Source: an uncultured Rhodospirillales bacterium
GTDB lineage: Bacteria; Pseudomonadota; Alphaproteobacteria; ATCC43930; CGMCC-115725
NCBI GenBank assembly: GCA_903822185.1
Contig: CAIJOA010000046.1
Location: 1-64,000 of the forward strand
Reading direction: 5' to 3'
Length of the DNA: 64,000 nt
Below the pieces are notes generated by a model that did no database searches, was not told the origin of the DNA, and saw only the letters and a list, made by a program, of their open reading frames with translations. Position 1 is the first letter of the stretch. Every line of letters begins with the position of its first letter. The position numbers and the translations under genes were made by a program. Positions 10,946-20,822 of this stretch are shown here, piece by piece.

Positions 10946-11592
10946 CGGTGATCAACGACCGGCCGGTCCGAACGCCTCTCGGAATCAACGGCTTCGCCAA
11001 GCTCAGCAATGCACCGCCCGAGGTTCTGGATCGGCTGACGGCTTATGTGACGCTGCTCGGCCAATGGAATCAGCGTATCAATCTCGTCAGCAAGAATACG
11101 ATGGGCGATGTCTGGCGGCGGCATATCCTTGATTCGGCGCAGCTTTACCGGTTTCTGCCGCCACGGACGCAGGTCGTGGCCGATCTCGGCTCGGGTGCTG
11201 GGCTGCCAGGACTGATCCTCGCAGCAATGGGTGTGCCGCAGATGCACCTGATCGAATCCGACCAGCGCAAATGCGTTTTCATGCGCGAAGCGGCCCGGGT
11301 TATGGGCGTGAGCGTGACGATCCATACCAAGCGGATTGAGCAGGTTTCTGGCTTTTTCGCCGACGTCATTACCGCTCGCGCGCTCGCGTCTCTCGATCAA
11401 CTCATTGATATATCAGGACAAATTCGTAAATCCGATACTGTCTGTCTGTTCCTCAAAGGCGAAGGGGCCGCGGACGAATTGGCCGAGGCGCGGCAGCGTT
11501 GGCAGATGAAAAGCGAAAATCTGAAAAGCCTGTCCGATAACGGCGCGACGATCCTCAAGCTGGAATCGATCCAACCTTTGGCGGCCGCATGA
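10942..11592 (+). CDS. rsmG: 16S rRNA (guanine(527)-N(7))-methyltransferase RsmG
   Basis: A 216-residue SAM-dependent methyltransferase that modifies G527 of 16S rRNA. Signatures are [13 protein letters not shown] near residue 37, HILDSAQL, the SAM loop [16 protein letters not shown] and [20 protein letters not shown]. The GTG start at 10942 overlaps the mnmG stop and is more credible than a much longer upstream frame. It overlaps parA by four bases, so mnmG-rsmG-parA-parB is one transcription unit. Confidence 0.95.
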   Translation: MTVINDRPVRTPLGINGFAKLSNAPPEVLDRLTAYVTLLGQWNQRINLVSKNTMGDVWRRHILDSAQLYRFLPPRTQVVADLGSGAGLPGLILAAMGVPQMHLIESDQRKCVFMREAARVMGVSVTIHTKRIEQVSGFFADVITARALASLDQLIDISGQIRKSDTVCLFLKGEGAADELAEARQRWQMKSENLKSLSDNGATILKLESIQPLAAA

Positions 11593-12422
11593 GCGAAACC
11601 ACCGCAAAGCGCCCGGCTCGGATCATCTCGATCGTCAATCAAAAGGGCGGCGTCGGCAAAACGACGACCGCCGTCAATCTAGCAACGGCCTTGGCGGCGG
11701 CGGGCGAGCGGGTGCTGCTGATCGATCTCGATCCGCAAGGCAACGCCTCGACCGGTCTCGGCATCTCGCGCCAGGCGCGCACCGTTACGACCTATGAAGT
11801 GCTGTCGGGCGAACAGCAGCTGGCGACGGCGATCGTGCCGACCGCGGTGCCGCGTCTAGCCGTCGTTCCCGCCTCGGTCGAGCTTGCCGGCGCCGAACTT
11901 GAACTCGTCGATCTCGAACGGCGCGAATATCGTCTTGCCGATGCGCTCGCCGGAATCGCCCTGCCCTACGATCATGTGTTGATTGATTGCCCGCCGTCGC
12001 TGGGACTGCTGACGCTCAATGCGCTTTGCGCATCCGATGCCGTGCTCGTGCCGATGCAATGCGAGTTCTATGCGCTGGAAGGCCTGTCGCATCTGGTGAA
12101 GACGATCGATCGCGTGAAGCGTCACCTTAATCCGCGGCTCGAGATTCAAGGCATCGTCCTCACTATGTTCGACAAGCGCAACAATTTGTCCGAGATGGTT
12201 GCCGCCGATGTGCGCACGCATTTCGGCGATAAGCTCTACGACACGGCGATCCCACGCAATGTTCGCATCTCCGAAGCGCCGTCGCACGGCAAGCCCGTGC
12301 TCCTTTATGATTTCCGTTGTCCCGGCGCGCAGGCTTATGTGCATCTCGCCAGCGAAGTGCTGAAGCGCGAGCGTCTCATTCAAGCGGGCTCGGTCGAGCC
12401 CGATAAGAGCAATGTTTCATGA
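11589..12422 (+). CDS. parA: Chromosome partitioning ATPase ParA
   Basis: A 277-residue ParA/Soj-type deviant Walker ATPase that drives origin segregation with ParB-parS. The deviant Walker A motif KGGVGKTT is at residues 19-26. Walker B-like DHVLIDCPPSLGLLT and the DLDPQGNASTGLG segment follow. It lacks the N-terminal HTH of plasmid-type ParA, as expected for a chromosomal copy. ATGA overlaps couple it to rsmG upstream and parB downstream. Confidence 0.97.
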   Translation: MSETTAKRPARIISIVNQKGGVGKTTTAVNLATALAAAGERVLLIDLDPQGNASTGLGISRQARTVTTYEVLSGEQQLATAIVPTAVPRLAVVPASVELAGAELELVDLERREYRLADALAGIALPYDHVLIDCPPSLGLLTLNALCASDAVLVPMQCEFYALEGLSHLVKTIDRVKRHLNPRLEIQGIVLTMFDKRNNLSEMVAADVRTHFGDKLYDTAIPRNVRISEAPSHGKPVLLYDFRCPGAQAYVHLASEVLKRERLIQAGSVEPDKSNVS

Positions 12423-13348
12423 CCGAAGACGCCCCTCGCCCTCCCGCCGAGAAAACGAAACCCGCGCGCGGTCTTGGCCGCGGTCTCTCGGCGTTGTTCG
12501 GTGAAGAGAAAGAAACGGTTGTCGCCGTCACGACGGCGCCGGTTGCAGAAACGACTGTGCCGCCGAAGGATCAACGCAGTCTTGCAACCGACTCTCTTTT
12601 TCCCAGCCGCTTTCAACCGCGGCGTCATTTCGACGATGACGCGATGCAGGCTCTTGCCGATTCCGTAAAGGCGAAGGGCATCCTGCAGCCGATCCTCGTG
12701 CGCCGCAGTCCCGATGATCCGGCGCGCTATGAAATTCTCGCCGGTGAGCGGCGCTGGCGCGCGGCTCAAGTGGCGCAGCTGCATGAAGTGCCGGTTATCA
12801 TTCGCGACATCACCGATCGCGAAGCTTCCGAGATCGCGCTGGTCGAAAATATCCAGCGCCAGGACCTCAACCCGATCGAGGAAGGCGAAGGCTATCACCG
12901 TCTGATCGAAGAATTTGGTCATACGCAGGAAGTGCTGGCGCAAGCCTTGGGCAAGAGCCGCAGCCACATCGCGAACACGATGCGTCTTCTTGTCTTGCCG
13001 GCCGAGGTGAAGGCGATGATCGCAGCCGGCACTTTGACTGCGGGTCATGCGCGTGCGCTGATCACGGCGCGCGATCCGATTGCGCTCGCAAAGCAGATTG
13101 TCGCGCAGGGCATGAGCGTCCGTCAGATCGAGGCGGCCTTACGCGCCGAACGCGATGGTCCAACGAAGGTCGAGAGTAAGCCCCGGACCGGCGGTAAAGA
13201 TGCGAATGTCACCGCGCTGGAAAAAGAACTGACGCAGCGGATGGGCCTCAAAGTGTTGATCGAGACTGAAGGCGAAAGCGGTGCGCTGACGATCCATTAC
13301 CGCACGCTGGATCAGCTCGACGAAGTGCTGAAGCGACTGCGGTCTTAA
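12419..13348 (+). CDS. parB: Chromosome partitioning protein ParB
   Basis: A 309-residue ParB that binds parS, clamps and slides on DNA using CTP, and nucleates the partition complex. The N-terminus carries GLGRGLSALFG, the ParA-interacting segment of chromosomal ParBs. The CTP-binding domain has QPRRHFDDDA, the GERRWRAAQVA box and ENIQRQDLNPIEEGEGY. The central HTH (LAQALGKSRSHIANTMRLL) and a C-terminal dimerisation region follow. Its two cognate sites lie upstream at 9023 and 10453. The gene ends four bases from the convergent holA. Confidence 0.97.
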   Translation: MTEDAPRPPAEKTKPARGLGRGLSALFGEEKETVVAVTTAPVAETTVPPKDQRSLATDSLFPSRFQPRRHFDDDAMQALADSVKAKGILQPILVRRSPDDPARYEILAGERRWRAAQVAQLHEVPVIIRDITDREASEIALVENIQRQDLNPIEEGEGYHRLIEEFGHTQEVLAQALGKSRSHIANTMRLLVLPAEVKAMIAAGTLTAGHARALITARDPIALAKQIVAQGMSVRQIEAALRAERDGPTKVESKPRTGGKDANVTALEKELTQRMGLKVLIETEGESGALTIHYRTLDQLDEVLKRLRS

Positions 13349-13351
13349 GCC

Positions 13352-14386
13352 CTAACGGGCCGCTTTCGCACGGGCGCCGCGTGCGATCCGCATCAGGGTT
13401 TCGCGGCAGATCGTTTCCGATGGCAGGCCGGTCGTCTTGGTTTGCGCCTCGGCGGTGTGGAGTGCGTCGAGCGCGGCTTGCGCCCGTGCCGGTGGCCAGA
13501 CGCGCAATTGCCGTTTAAAGCGGTCCATCAATTTGAAGAACAAGGGCGGGCGCAGTTTCAGCGCTTCCTCTTCGCTCTTGCCGGCGGCAAGACGCGTCCC
13601 GGCCAGATGAAGCCGTTGGAAATGCCGCAACTCGGCGCGTAACAAACTGACCGGCTGCGCGCCCTCGCCCAGCGCACGATTGAGCGCGCGTTCCAGTTGG
13701 CTCGTATCGCCATCCGCCGCGGCATAGACAACATCGTCGATCGTCAGTTCGGCGGTATCGCCGATGGACGCCATCACCGCATCTTCATCGACCACGCCGC
13801 CGTCGCCGACATAGAGCGCGAGCTTTTCCAGTTCCTGGCGGCTGATGCCGCGATCGCCGCCGAGATGCGCGCCGAGATACTGCATCGCATCGGGACGCGC
13901 CGAAATTTTGTGGGTGGCAAAGACTTCGCGTGCGAGTTCCGCCAATTCGCGCGGACCATCGAGATAGCAGGCGATCGCCGCTGCCGCCGACTTGGAGGCT
14001 TCGAACGCTTTGCGCAGGCTCGATCGCGGACTCAGATCTCCGGCCTCGACCAGAATGAACGCATCGCCGGGTGGCAGCGCCTTGAGGAATTTATCGAACA
14101 CCGTGCCGCAGCGATCGTCGGCATCGCGCACGCGAATAAGACGACGGCCGCCGATCAGGCTAAGGCTCGATGCTTCGTCGTTCAAACGCGCGGCATCGTG
14201 TGAAAGACCGCCGCCGTCCAATTCGGTGACGCGGAAGGCGTCGTTCAGATCGGGACAAATCGCGATCGCAAGGCGCGCCGCGCGCTCGCGCACAAGACCC
14301 GCATCGGGACCATAGATAAGGGTCGCGCGCATGCCGGCATCGGGAGAGGCTAGAAACGACGCGACGCGTTGCGCCGGCAGTTTCAT
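13352..14386 (-). CDS. holA: DNA polymerase III subunit delta
   Basis: A 344-residue HolA, the wrench subunit that opens the beta clamp in the clamp loader. The N-terminal segment ([28 protein letters not shown]) matches the P-loop-like but ATPase-inactive domain. A helical collar domain with QLERALNRALGEGAQPVSLLRAELRHFQRL follows. Its start codon overlaps the lptE stop (ATGA on the minus strand), so leuS, lptE and holA form one operon, the usual alphaproteobacterial order. Confidence 0.93.
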   Translation of the reverse strand: MKLPAQRVASFLASPDAGMRATLIYGPDAGLVRERAARLAIAICPDLNDAFRVTELDGGGLSHDAARLNDEASSLSLIGGRRLIRVRDADDRCGTVFDKFLKALPPGDAFILVEAGDLSPRSSLRKAFEASKSAAAAIACYLDGPRELAELAREVFATHKISARPDAMQYLGAHLGGDRGISRQELEKLALYVGDGGVVDEDAVMASIGDTAELTIDDVVYAAADGDTSQLERALNRALGEGAQPVSLLRAELRHFQRLHLAGTRLAAGKSEEEALKLRPPLFFKLMDRFKRQLRVWPPARAQAALDALHTAEAQTKTTGLPSETICRETLMRIARGARAKAAR

Positions 14387-14904
14387 TTGTCGCCGCGCTG
14401 TTTGCGGACGAACAAGGCAAGACGCAACGTCATCTCATCGGAAATCTGACGTAGAGCGCGATCACGCGCCGCGTCGGCTGCGACCTGGGTCGCATAAGCG
14501 TCGTAAATCTGATCGAAATCGCCGACGGCACGGGCGGTGCTAGTATAGATTGGCGTGCCGCTCTTTAGATCGAACACCATGAATCTTACGTTGACGGTGA
14601 TTTCGCTGGTCGTCGCGGTCGCGTTACGCTGAATACCGAGATCGGACCGCGAGATCGTCAGGTCGGTGTTGACCCGCCAGCGCGCCGCTACTTTGGCAGC
14701 CGCCGGATTGAGATTTTCACGCAGGGCCAATTCCAGAATCTGGCCGGGTCGATCTTTGATCGGCGCAACGCGGATCGCGGCGAGATCGGGGTCCCAATCG
14801 TTCGATGATTTGGGCGCATAAAGCGGATGGAAACCGCAGCCGGCCAGAACGACACACAGCATCGCGAAGACGGTCAGGCGGCGTGCCGCGCTAGACCACG
14901 ACAT
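14383..14904 (-). CDS. lptE: LPS assembly lipoprotein LptE
   Basis: A 173-residue outer-membrane lipoprotein that plugs LptD during lipopolysaccharide insertion. The signal peptide ends in the lipobox LAGC with acylated Cys23, followed by the LptE hallmark GFHPLY. The remainder resembles the alpha-beta LptE fold. A longer frame begins at 15003, but it runs far into leuS and lacks a signal peptide; the ATG at 14904 gives a clean signal sequence and a 14-base overlap with leuS. It is translated between leuS and holA. Confidence 0.9.
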   Translation of the reverse strand: MSWSSAARRLTVFAMLCVVLAGCGFHPLYAPKSSNDWDPDLAAIRVAPIKDRPGQILELALRENLNPAAAKVAARWRVNTDLTISRSDLGIQRNATATTSEITVNVRFMVFDLKSGTPIYTSTARAVGDFDQIYDAYATQVAADAARDRALRQISDEMTLRLALFVRKQRGDK

Positions 14905-17464
14905 TGACGATCCGATTTGGCACCACGATTGTTTTGCGCGGTGCTTTGCCTTCGAGTGCTTTGACGATCGCGGGCAATGCCAGGGCACTGGCTTTGACGA
15001 CATCTTCGGCGCTGTCGCGGGGCATATCGATCGTGCCGCGCAATTTGCCGTTGATCTGCACGGCGATCGTGACGCTCTCTTCGGCGGCCAGAGCCGGATC
15101 GAAGCTGGGCCATTTCTCGTCGGCCAAAAGCGCGCCGGGATGAAGCGCTTGCCACAGTTCTTCGGCGAGATGCGGCATCATCGGACCCAAAAGGCCGATC
15201 GTGGCTTCGGCGCCTTCGCGCAACACCACGCCGGCGCCGTCTTCCTTCGCCAGATCCCCCTCGATTGATTCGAGAAGATTGGTCATCTCGCGGATACGGG
15301 CGACGGCGCGGTTGAACCGGAATTTTTCGAGATCATCGGTCACGTCGCGCACGGTGCGATGAATCGCGCCGCGAATATCGGCGAGCTTCGCGGTCAGCTT
15401 TTCAGGGCCGCGCGCACCGGCGGCGGCCAGCGGCACCGACGGTTCGGTGACGAGACGCCAGAGACGTCCGACATAACGCCACGCGCCCTCGATGCCGGAA
15501 TCGGTCCATTCGAGATCGCGCTCGGGCGGGCTGTCCGACAAGAGATAAAGCCGCGCCGTGTCCGCGCCGTAGGATTCGACAATGGTGTCGAGCCCGACGA
15601 GATTCTTGTGCGACTTCGACATCTTCTCGGTGCGGCCGACCGTGACCGGACGGCCCTGCGCGTCGTGCGCATCCTTGCCGTCTTCCTTGATGACGTCTTC
15701 GGGGAAGAGCCAGCCGCCGTCGATATCCTTATAGGTCTCGTGACAGACCATGCCTTGGGTGAAGAGTCCGGCAAAGGGTTCGCTCACGTCGAGATAGCCG
15801 CATTGCTTCAGGGCGCGGGTATAGAAACGCGAATAAAGCAGATGCAGCACGGCATGCTCGATGCCGCCGATATATTGATCGACCGGCAGCCAGTAATCGA
15901 CTTCCGACTTCTCCATCGCGCCCAAGGCGCGCGGCGAGCAGAAACGCGCGAAGTACCAGGACGATTCAAAGAAGGTATCGAACGTATCGGTTTCGCGCTC
16001 GGCCGCGCCGCCGCATTTCGGGCAGGCGACATGCTTCCAGGTCGGATGATGCGCTAACGGATTGCCCGGCTTTTCGAAACTGACATCTTCGGGCAGCGTC
16101 ACCGGCAGGTCGGCCGCCGGCACCGGTACCGCGCCGCACTTGGCGCAATAGATGATCGGAATCGGGCAGCCCCAATAACGCTGCCGCGACACGCCCCAAT
16201 CGCGCAGGCGATAAGCGATGGTGCGCTCGCCGGCCTTCAGGTCGCCGAGACGTTTGGCGGAGGCGCGCTTGGCGTCGGGGACTTCGAGCCCGTTGAGGAA
16301 TTCCGAATTGAAGATCGTGCCGGCCTGATCGGTATAAGCGTCCTTGCCGATGGCGAAGCTCATCGGATCGGCGTCGGGCGGCAGCACGACGGGCTTTACC
16401 GTCAGATCGTATTTGCGGGCGAAATCCAGATCGCGCTGGTCATGCGCGGGGCAGCCGAAGATCGCGCCCGTGCCATATTCCATGAGGACGAAGTTCGCGA
16501 CATAGACCGGTAGTTCCCAGCCGGACACGAACGGATGCTGCGCCTTGATACCGGTATCGAAGCCGCGCTTCTCGGCGGTTTCGAGCACGGCCTCGCTGGT
16601 ACCCATGCGATTGCATTCGGCGATGAAGTCGGCGAGCGCGGGTTTGTTCTTCGCGGCTTCGGCGGCGAGCGGATGATTGGGCGCGATGGCGACGAAGGAT
16701 GCGCCGAACAGCGTATCGGGCCGGGTCGTGAAAATCTCGAGCTTGTCGCTACGGCCGGTCAAACCGAAGAAGACGCGCGCGCCTTCGGATTTGCCGATCC
16801 AGTTTTCCTGCATGATGCGGACGCGCTCGGGCCAACGCTCCAGCGTCTTCAACGCATCCAACAGGTCGTCCGCATATTCCGTGATCTTCAGGAACCACTG
16901 CGACAGCAGGCGCTTCTCGACCAGCGCGCCCGACCGCCAGCCCCGGCCGTCGATGACCTGCTCGTTGGCGAGGACGCTATGCTCGACCGGGTCCCAATTG
17001 ACCCAGCTTTCCTTGCGGTAGGCGAGGCCCGCCGCGAGGAAATCGAGGAACATCTTCTGTTCGTGTTTGTAGTATTGCGGATGACAGGTCGCGACCTCGC
17101 GCCGCCAGTCATAGCTGAGGCCCATACGCTTCAGCTGTTCGCGCATCACCGCGATGTTTGCATAGGTCCAGGTCGCGGGATGGGTCTTGCCCGCGATCGC
17201 TGCATTCTCGGCGGGCAGGCCGAACGCGTCCCAGCCCATCGGATGCAGCACGTTGAAGCCCTGCGCGCGCTTATACCGCGCGACGACATCGCCCATCGTG
17301 TAGTTGCGGACATGGCCGACGTGAAGTTTCCCCGACGGATAGGGAAACATCTCGAGCACGTAATATTTCGGGCGTGCCGGATCGGCCTCGACATGAAAAA
17401 CGCCGCGGTCGCGCCAGACCGCCTGCCATTTTTCTTCGGTTTCCTTGGCGTTATACCGCGCCAT
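14891..17464 (-). CDS. leuS: Leucine--tRNA ligase
   Basis: An 857-residue class Ia aminoacyl-tRNA synthetase charging tRNA-Leu. The HIGH-type motif appears as [20 protein letters not shown] (about residues 42-61), the KMSKS loop as EKMSKSHKN, and a zinc-binding pair pattern as CAKCG and CPKCG. The CP1 editing domain lies between. Length and motifs are full, with no truncation. It heads the leuS-lptE-holA operon. Confidence 0.98.
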   Translation of the reverse strand: MARYNAKETEEKWQAVWRDRGVFHVEADPARPKYYVLEMFPYPSGKLHVGHVRNYTMGDVVARYKRAQGFNVLHPMGWDAFGLPAENAAIAGKTHPATWTYANIAVMREQLKRMGLSYDWRREVATCHPQYYKHEQKMFLDFLAAGLAYRKESWVNWDPVEHSVLANEQVIDGRGWRSGALVEKRLLSQWFLKITEYADDLLDALKTLERWPERVRIMQENWIGKSEGARVFFGLTGRSDKLEIFTTRPDTLFGASFVAIAPNHPLAAEAAKNKPALADFIAECNRMGTSEAVLETAEKRGFDTGIKAQHPFVSGWELPVYVANFVLMEYGTGAIFGCPAHDQRDLDFARKYDLTVKPVVLPPDADPMSFAIGKDAYTDQAGTIFNSEFLNGLEVPDAKRASAKRLGDLKAGERTIAYRLRDWGVSRQRYWGCPIPIIYCAKCGAVPVPAADLPVTLPEDVSFEKPGNPLAHHPTWKHVACPKCGGAAERETDTFDTFFESSWYFARFCSPRALGAMEKSEVDYWLPVDQYIGGIEHAVLHLLYSRFYTRALKQCGYLDVSEPFAGLFTQGMVCHETYKDIDGGWLFPEDVIKEDGKDAHDAQGRPVTVGRTEKMSKSHKNLVGLDTIVESYGADTARLYLLSDSPPERDLEWTDSGIEGAWRYVGRLWRLVTEPSVPLAAAGARGPEKLTAKLADIRGAIHRTVRDVTDDLEKFRFNRAVARIREMTNLLESIEGDLAKEDGAGVVLREGAEATIGLLGPMMPHLAEELWQALHPGALLADEKWPSFDPALAAEESVTIAVQINGKLRGTIDMPRDSAEDVVKASALALPAIVKALEGKAPRKTIVVPNRIVNVVV

Positions 17465-17510
17465 CAGCGCGTCACTCGCTTGCTGTCACTACGGCGAAAG
17501 GCGATCTGAC

Positions 17511-18110
17511 TTACTTCGCCACCGTGCTCATGCGAATTTGACGGGCACGGGTGAGAATCGAATTCTCAATCTCGGTGCCGGTGGTCTGATCGACCGGTGC
17601 ATCGACCCATTGGCCGCTCGGATCGCGGTTCTGACGGAAGACGCGGGCGCGCACGCCATCGGCGCGTAGATCGCGGCCGAGGATGAAGATGTTCATCTTG
17701 AAGCGTTCGTTCGGCGTCTCGGACGGGCTGAACCAATCGGTGATGATCGTCCCACCGAACGGATCGGCCGAGGCGAGCGGCATGAAGGAAACCGTGTCGA
17801 GCGAGGCATGCCACAGGAACGTGTTCACACCGATGCCCGCGCCGCCACCACCGCCACTGCCGTCCGCTTTGTCGGGCGCAAACAAGGCATCGAGGAATGT
17901 GTGCGGTTGATGATCCGGGATGTTGCGATAGTTCGCGAACACGTCCGGGTTGCTCCATTTCGGATCGACGCCGTAGGGATCTTGCGCGCGGCGTGCCGCA
18001 TCCGGATCATTGCCGCCCCAACGGTCGGAATCGAACCAGCTGGCGCAGCCGCTGAGCAAGCCCAGCGTTACGATCGACAACGCAATTTTTTGGACGATAC
18101 GCACGCTCAT
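17511..18110 (-). CDS. DUF3576 domain lipoprotein
   Basis: A 199-residue predicted lipoprotein with signal peptide and lipobox SGCA (Cys22). The mature part contains VNTFLWHASLDTVSFMPLASADPFGG and ITDWFSPSETPNERFKMNIF, the core of DUF3576, a family found mostly in alphaproteobacteria next to leuS. A low-complexity glycine run (SGGGGGAG) occurs near the middle. Function is unknown; envelope localisation is inferred from the lipobox. It lies 46 bases upstream of leuS and may share its promoter. Confidence 0.88.
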   Translation of the reverse strand: MSVRIVQKIALSIVTLGLLSGCASWFDSDRWGGNDPDAARRAQDPYGVDPKWSNPDVFANYRNIPDHQPHTFLDALFAPDKADGSGGGGGAGIGVNTFLWHASLDTVSFMPLASADPFGGTIITDWFSPSETPNERFKMNIFILGRDLRADGVRARVFRQNRDPSGQWVDAPVDQTTGTEIENSILTRARQIRMSTVAK

Positions 18111-18262
18111 TCCAAGCTCCCTCAGTCCCGGCGCATCCTACACCGGCACTGTCTAAAATGGGGCAAATCTTTGACGCCGCAAGTCTTAGCGAAGCCGCTG
18201 AGACCCGGCAACATTCGGGCGTCGGACTGCGCCTGGCCTTGACCCCAGCGACAGGCTCCATC

Positions 18263-18949
18263 ATGCCATCGGCCATGAACGATGTCGCCTCGATTGCCAC
18301 CAATCTTGCCGCGTTGAAAGCGCGCATGGCCGCCGCCGCGCGGGGTGCCGGCCGCGATCCGGCCGCCGTCGAGCTCGTTGCTGTTTCGAAAACCCACCCC
18401 GCCGCCGCGGTCGAGGCGGCGCTTGCCACCGGCCAACGGATTTTCGGCGAGAACCGGGTGCAGGAGGCGCAGGGGAAATTTCCCGCCCTTAAGACCCGTT
18501 TCCCAGACCTGGCCCTGCATCTCATCGGCCCCCTCCAAACCAACAAGGTCAAAGAGGCGGTGGCGTTGTTCGACGTGATCGAAACCCTCGACCGGCCCAA
18601 ACTCGCCGCCGCTCTGGCCAAGGAAATGGAGCGGCAGAACCGGCGTATTGCCTGTTTCATCGAAGTGAATGTCGGCGCCGAACCCCAGAAAGCCGGGATT
18701 TTGCCGGACGAGGCCGATGCTTTCATCGCCCAATGCCGGACCGAATGGCGTCTCGATCTCGCCGGGCTGATGTGCATCCCGCCCGAAGGGCGCGACCCCG
18801 CGCCCTACTTCGAGATTCTAGCTGCCATTGCAGCAAGGAATTCCCTTACCGCGCTCAGTATGGGCATGAGCGCCGATTTCGAGACCGCAATTGCTTGCGG
18901 CGCAACCTTTGTCCGCATCGGGACAGCGATTTTCGGCCATCGCAGCTAG
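18263..18949 (+). CDS. YggS-family pyridoxal-phosphate homeostasis protein
   Basis: A 228-residue member of the YggS/PLPBP family: a single-domain PLP-binding TIM barrel homologous to the N-terminal domain of alanine racemase, implicated in PLP homeostasis. The PLP lysine lies in LVAVSKTHP. Other signatures are IFGENRVQEAQ, LHLIGPLQTNK, CFIEVNVGAEPQKAG and SMGMSADFETAIACG followed by VRIGTAIFG. A longer frame from 18158 adds 35 untypical residues. The ATGs at 18263 or 18275 fit the family; no good ribosome site separates them. Confidence 0.93.
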   Translation: MPSAMNDVASIATNLAALKARMAAAARGAGRDPAAVELVAVSKTHPAAAVEAALATGQRIFGENRVQEAQGKFPALKTRFPDLALHLIGPLQTNKVKEAVALFDVIETLDRPKLAAALAKEMERQNRRIACFIEVNVGAEPQKAGILPDEADAFIAQCRTEWRLDLAGLMCIPPEGRDPAPYFEILAAIAARNSLTALSMGMSADFETAIACGATFVRIGTAIFGHRS

Positions 18950-19446
18950 CGAATAATCACCCGCGAGCTTGGATCGGCGTTCTTCAGAACAGTGTGCATA
19001 TCGGCGCGCGAAAGGGCCACGCAGCCTTCGGTCGGAGCGTAATCGGGCTTGGCCACATGCAGGAAAATCGCGCTGCCGGCACCGGCCACGACGGGATCGT
19101 CGTTGTAGCCCAGCGGAACGATCAGATCGTAGAGCCCGTCCTCGCGCCACAAGGTCTCGGCGCTGGCCGGATAAGGCAGCAGCACCGGTCGGTTATAGGC
19201 CGGGTCGTCCGGCGCATCGCACCAGCCATCATCGGCTTCCAGCGGTGTCGCCGTCAGGCCGGCTTGGGGTTCAGCTTCGCGATCGGGCCGGTATAGTAGT
19301 TCCCGCATCGGGAATGCGCCGACGGGCGTGGCGCCGTCGCCTTCCTTTTTATCGGTGCTGATGCCGCCACGGCCCAGGGCGCAACGAAAGGTCTTGTCGC
19401 CCCATTGCGCCTCGCCGGTTCTACTCACGATCAAATCCATCACCAC
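18946..19446 (-). CDS. L,D-transpeptidase (YkuD domain)
   Basis: A 166-residue protein consisting almost entirely of a YkuD domain. The catalytic signature H-x-n-S/T-x-G-C is seen as His130 and TEGCVAL with nucleophile Cys142. Upstream, GDGATPVGAFPMRELLYRPDR resembles short cytoplasm-lacking family members. No clear signal peptide is present, unusual for an enzyme acting on peptidoglycan. It overlaps the end of yggS by four bases (convergent). Its role in 3-3 crosslinking is inferred only from the family. Confidence 0.87.
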   Translation of the reverse strand: MVMDLIVSRTGEAQWGDKTFRCALGRGGISTDKKEGDGATPVGAFPMRELLYRPDREAEPQAGLTATPLEADDGWCDAPDDPAYNRPVLLPYPASAETLWREDGLYDLIVPLGYNDDPVVAGAGSAIFLHVAKPDYAPTEGCVALSRADMHTVLKNADPSSRVIIR

Positions 19447-19477
19447 GGTCCTCTGTCACGCCGCCTATAATAAGCCC

Positions 19478-20314
19478 ATGAGCACCGCCGAAGAGGCGAC
19501 CAATATTCAGCTTCCGGTCGATCCGGAGCTTTTGGAAAGCCGTGCGCTGGACAAAAAGATCGGTCCGGTGCGCTGGGGCGCCATCGTCGTGGCAATTCTA
19601 TTCCATGCCACCGTGCTCATTGTCCTGAATCTGCCCGACCGCTGGCTGACTCCACCCATTCCCGCGCCGCCGCCGGCGATTCCGGTGACGCTGGTACAGG
19701 CGCCGCCGGCGCCGCCACCCGCGCCGAAGCCGGCACCGCAGCCCAAGCCGACCCCGCCTGTGCAGAAATACGCCGAATCCGGCAAGGATCAGGAAACCAC
19801 CGCCCCGCCGAAGGAGGCCGAGAAGAAGCCCGAGGAAGCGGCACCCGAAGCTAAGTCGCTGGACCAGAACCAGGTGAAATCGGCCACGGGCGAGGCCGCG
19901 GCCAAAGAAGCGCCGGCACCACAAAAGCCGAAGCCCAAAGTCGCAACGCGCGAGACGACATCCGACCCTAAGCGCAGCTTCTTCGATCGCGCGCCCGGCG
20001 AAGAGCGCACAGGCGACCCCTATCTCAACTCGGTTTCGGCGCTCATCGAACGGCACCGCTTTTATCCGCCCAATGCGGTCGGCTCGCTCGGGCTCCCGCT
20101 CCAAGGGTTGGCGATATTTCACATTACCGTCGCGCCGGATGGGCGCGTTCTCAGGGTGGCGCTGGCGCGGTCCAGCGGCGCGGAGGTACTCGATGAGGTC
20201 GGGCGAAAGATGATCGAACAGTCTTCGCCTTTTCCGCGCCTGCCGAACAACTTTGCCCAGGAAGGCGGGGCGGTCCTGGTTCTCGAGTTACCGATCTTTC
20301 CGCTCGGCCGCTAA
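19478..20314 (+). CDS. TonB-like C-terminal domain energy transducer
   Basis: A 278-residue inner-membrane protein with a short cytoplasmic N-terminus, one transmembrane helix (about residues 30-50, AIVVAILFHATVLIVLNL), a Pro/Ala/Lys-rich periplasm-spanning stretch (about 58-165), and a C-terminal TonB/TolA-type domain containing NSVSALIERHRFYPPNA and FHITVAPDGRVLRVALARSSG. It would transmit proton-motive energy to outer-membrane receptors, but no exbB/exbD or receptor gene is nearby. The ATG at 19478 fits better than the upstream extension from 19328, which overlaps the divergent transpeptidase gene. Confidence 0.85.
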   Translation: MSTAEEATNIQLPVDPELLESRALDKKIGPVRWGAIVVAILFHATVLIVLNLPDRWLTPPIPAPPPAIPVTLVQAPPAPPPAPKPAPQPKPTPPVQKYAESGKDQETTAPPKEAEKKPEEAAPEAKSLDQNQVKSATGEAAAKEAPAPQKPKPKVATRETTSDPKRSFFDRAPGEERTGDPYLNSVSALIERHRFYPPNAVGSLGLPLQGLAIFHITVAPDGRVLRVALARSSGAEVLDEVGRKMIEQSSPFPRLPNNFAQEGGAVLVLELPIFPLGR

Positions 20315-20337
20315 GCTGGTATCTCTCGCCGGACCAT

Positions 20338-20388
20338 GATGGGGATGGGGTTCCCCCGAAACCGCCCTCGGGGCTGATGACTCCTATG
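20338..20388 (+). ncRNA. Fluoride riboswitch (crcB motif)
   Basis: The segment contains the conserved blocks of the crcB RNA motif in order: GGGGATGGGGTTCCCCC (20341-20357), AAACCGCC (20359-20366) and GGGGCTGATGACTCCT (20369-20384). These match the GAUGG-GUUC-CC, ACCGCC and GCUGAUGACUCCU elements forming the pseudoknot that binds fluoride. It begins about 24 bases after the TonB-like stop and lies about 55 bases upstream of crcB. A short perfect hairpin with arms CGTCTG and CAGACG follows at 20393-20407, without a T-tract, so control may be translational. Confidence 0.93.
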
Positions 20389-20444
20389 TGTTCGTCTGCG
20401 GCAGACGCGATGGCGCTCGGCCGTTCACAAAGGAGTCGGTGGCG

Positions 20445-20822
20445 ATGAATTATCTGTGGGTGGCTTTAGGCGGTGCGCTCGGATCGGTGGCGCGGTATGC
20501 GACCGGCATCTATGCGGCGCGATGGCTCGGTGCGGCGTTTCCCTGGGGCACCTTGTTCATCAATGTCAGCGGTTCGTTTCTCATCGGTGTCCTGGCCGAA
20601 TCATTCGCGCTGCGCTGGGACGCCCCGATGTCGGCGCGCGTCTTTCTCATCGTCGGCATCTGCGGCGGCTATACGACCTTCTCGACCTTCTCGCTCGATG
20701 CCGTAACGCTGCTCAATCGCGGCGAGCTTCTCGCCGCTTGCGCCTATATGGTCGGATCGGTCGTGTTATCGGTGCTGGCGCTTTACGCCGCGTTGCAGTT
20801 GATGCGCGTCTGGCTGGCCTGA
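20445..20822 (+). CDS. crcB: Fluoride efflux channel CrcB/Fluc
   Basis: A 125-residue, four-helix membrane protein that exports fluoride as an antiparallel dimer. Family signatures include GGALGSVARYATG, FPWGTLFINVSGSFLIG and GICGGYTTFSTFSLDAV, with the central Asn and aromatic fluoride-coordinating residues. The ATG at 20445 is preceded by AAAGGAG (20429-20435). The fluoride riboswitch directly upstream confirms the assignment and the regulation. Its last 40 bases overlap the convergent TPR-glycosyltransferase gene. Confidence 0.97.
   Translation: MNYLWVALGGALGSVARYATGIYAARWLGAAFPWGTLFINVSGSFLIGVLAESFALRWDAPMSARVFLIVGICGGYTTFSTFSLDAVTLLNRGELLAACAYMVGSVVLSVLALYAALQLMRVWLA

Noticed and set aside
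12415-12425. Partial parS-like TGTTTCATG at the parA-parB junction
   Set aside because: Only the left half of the palindrome is present; the right half does not match.
20393-20407. Hairpin after the fluoride aptamer considered as an intrinsic terminator
   Set aside because: The stem is short and no T-tract follows; treated only as part of a possible expression platform.
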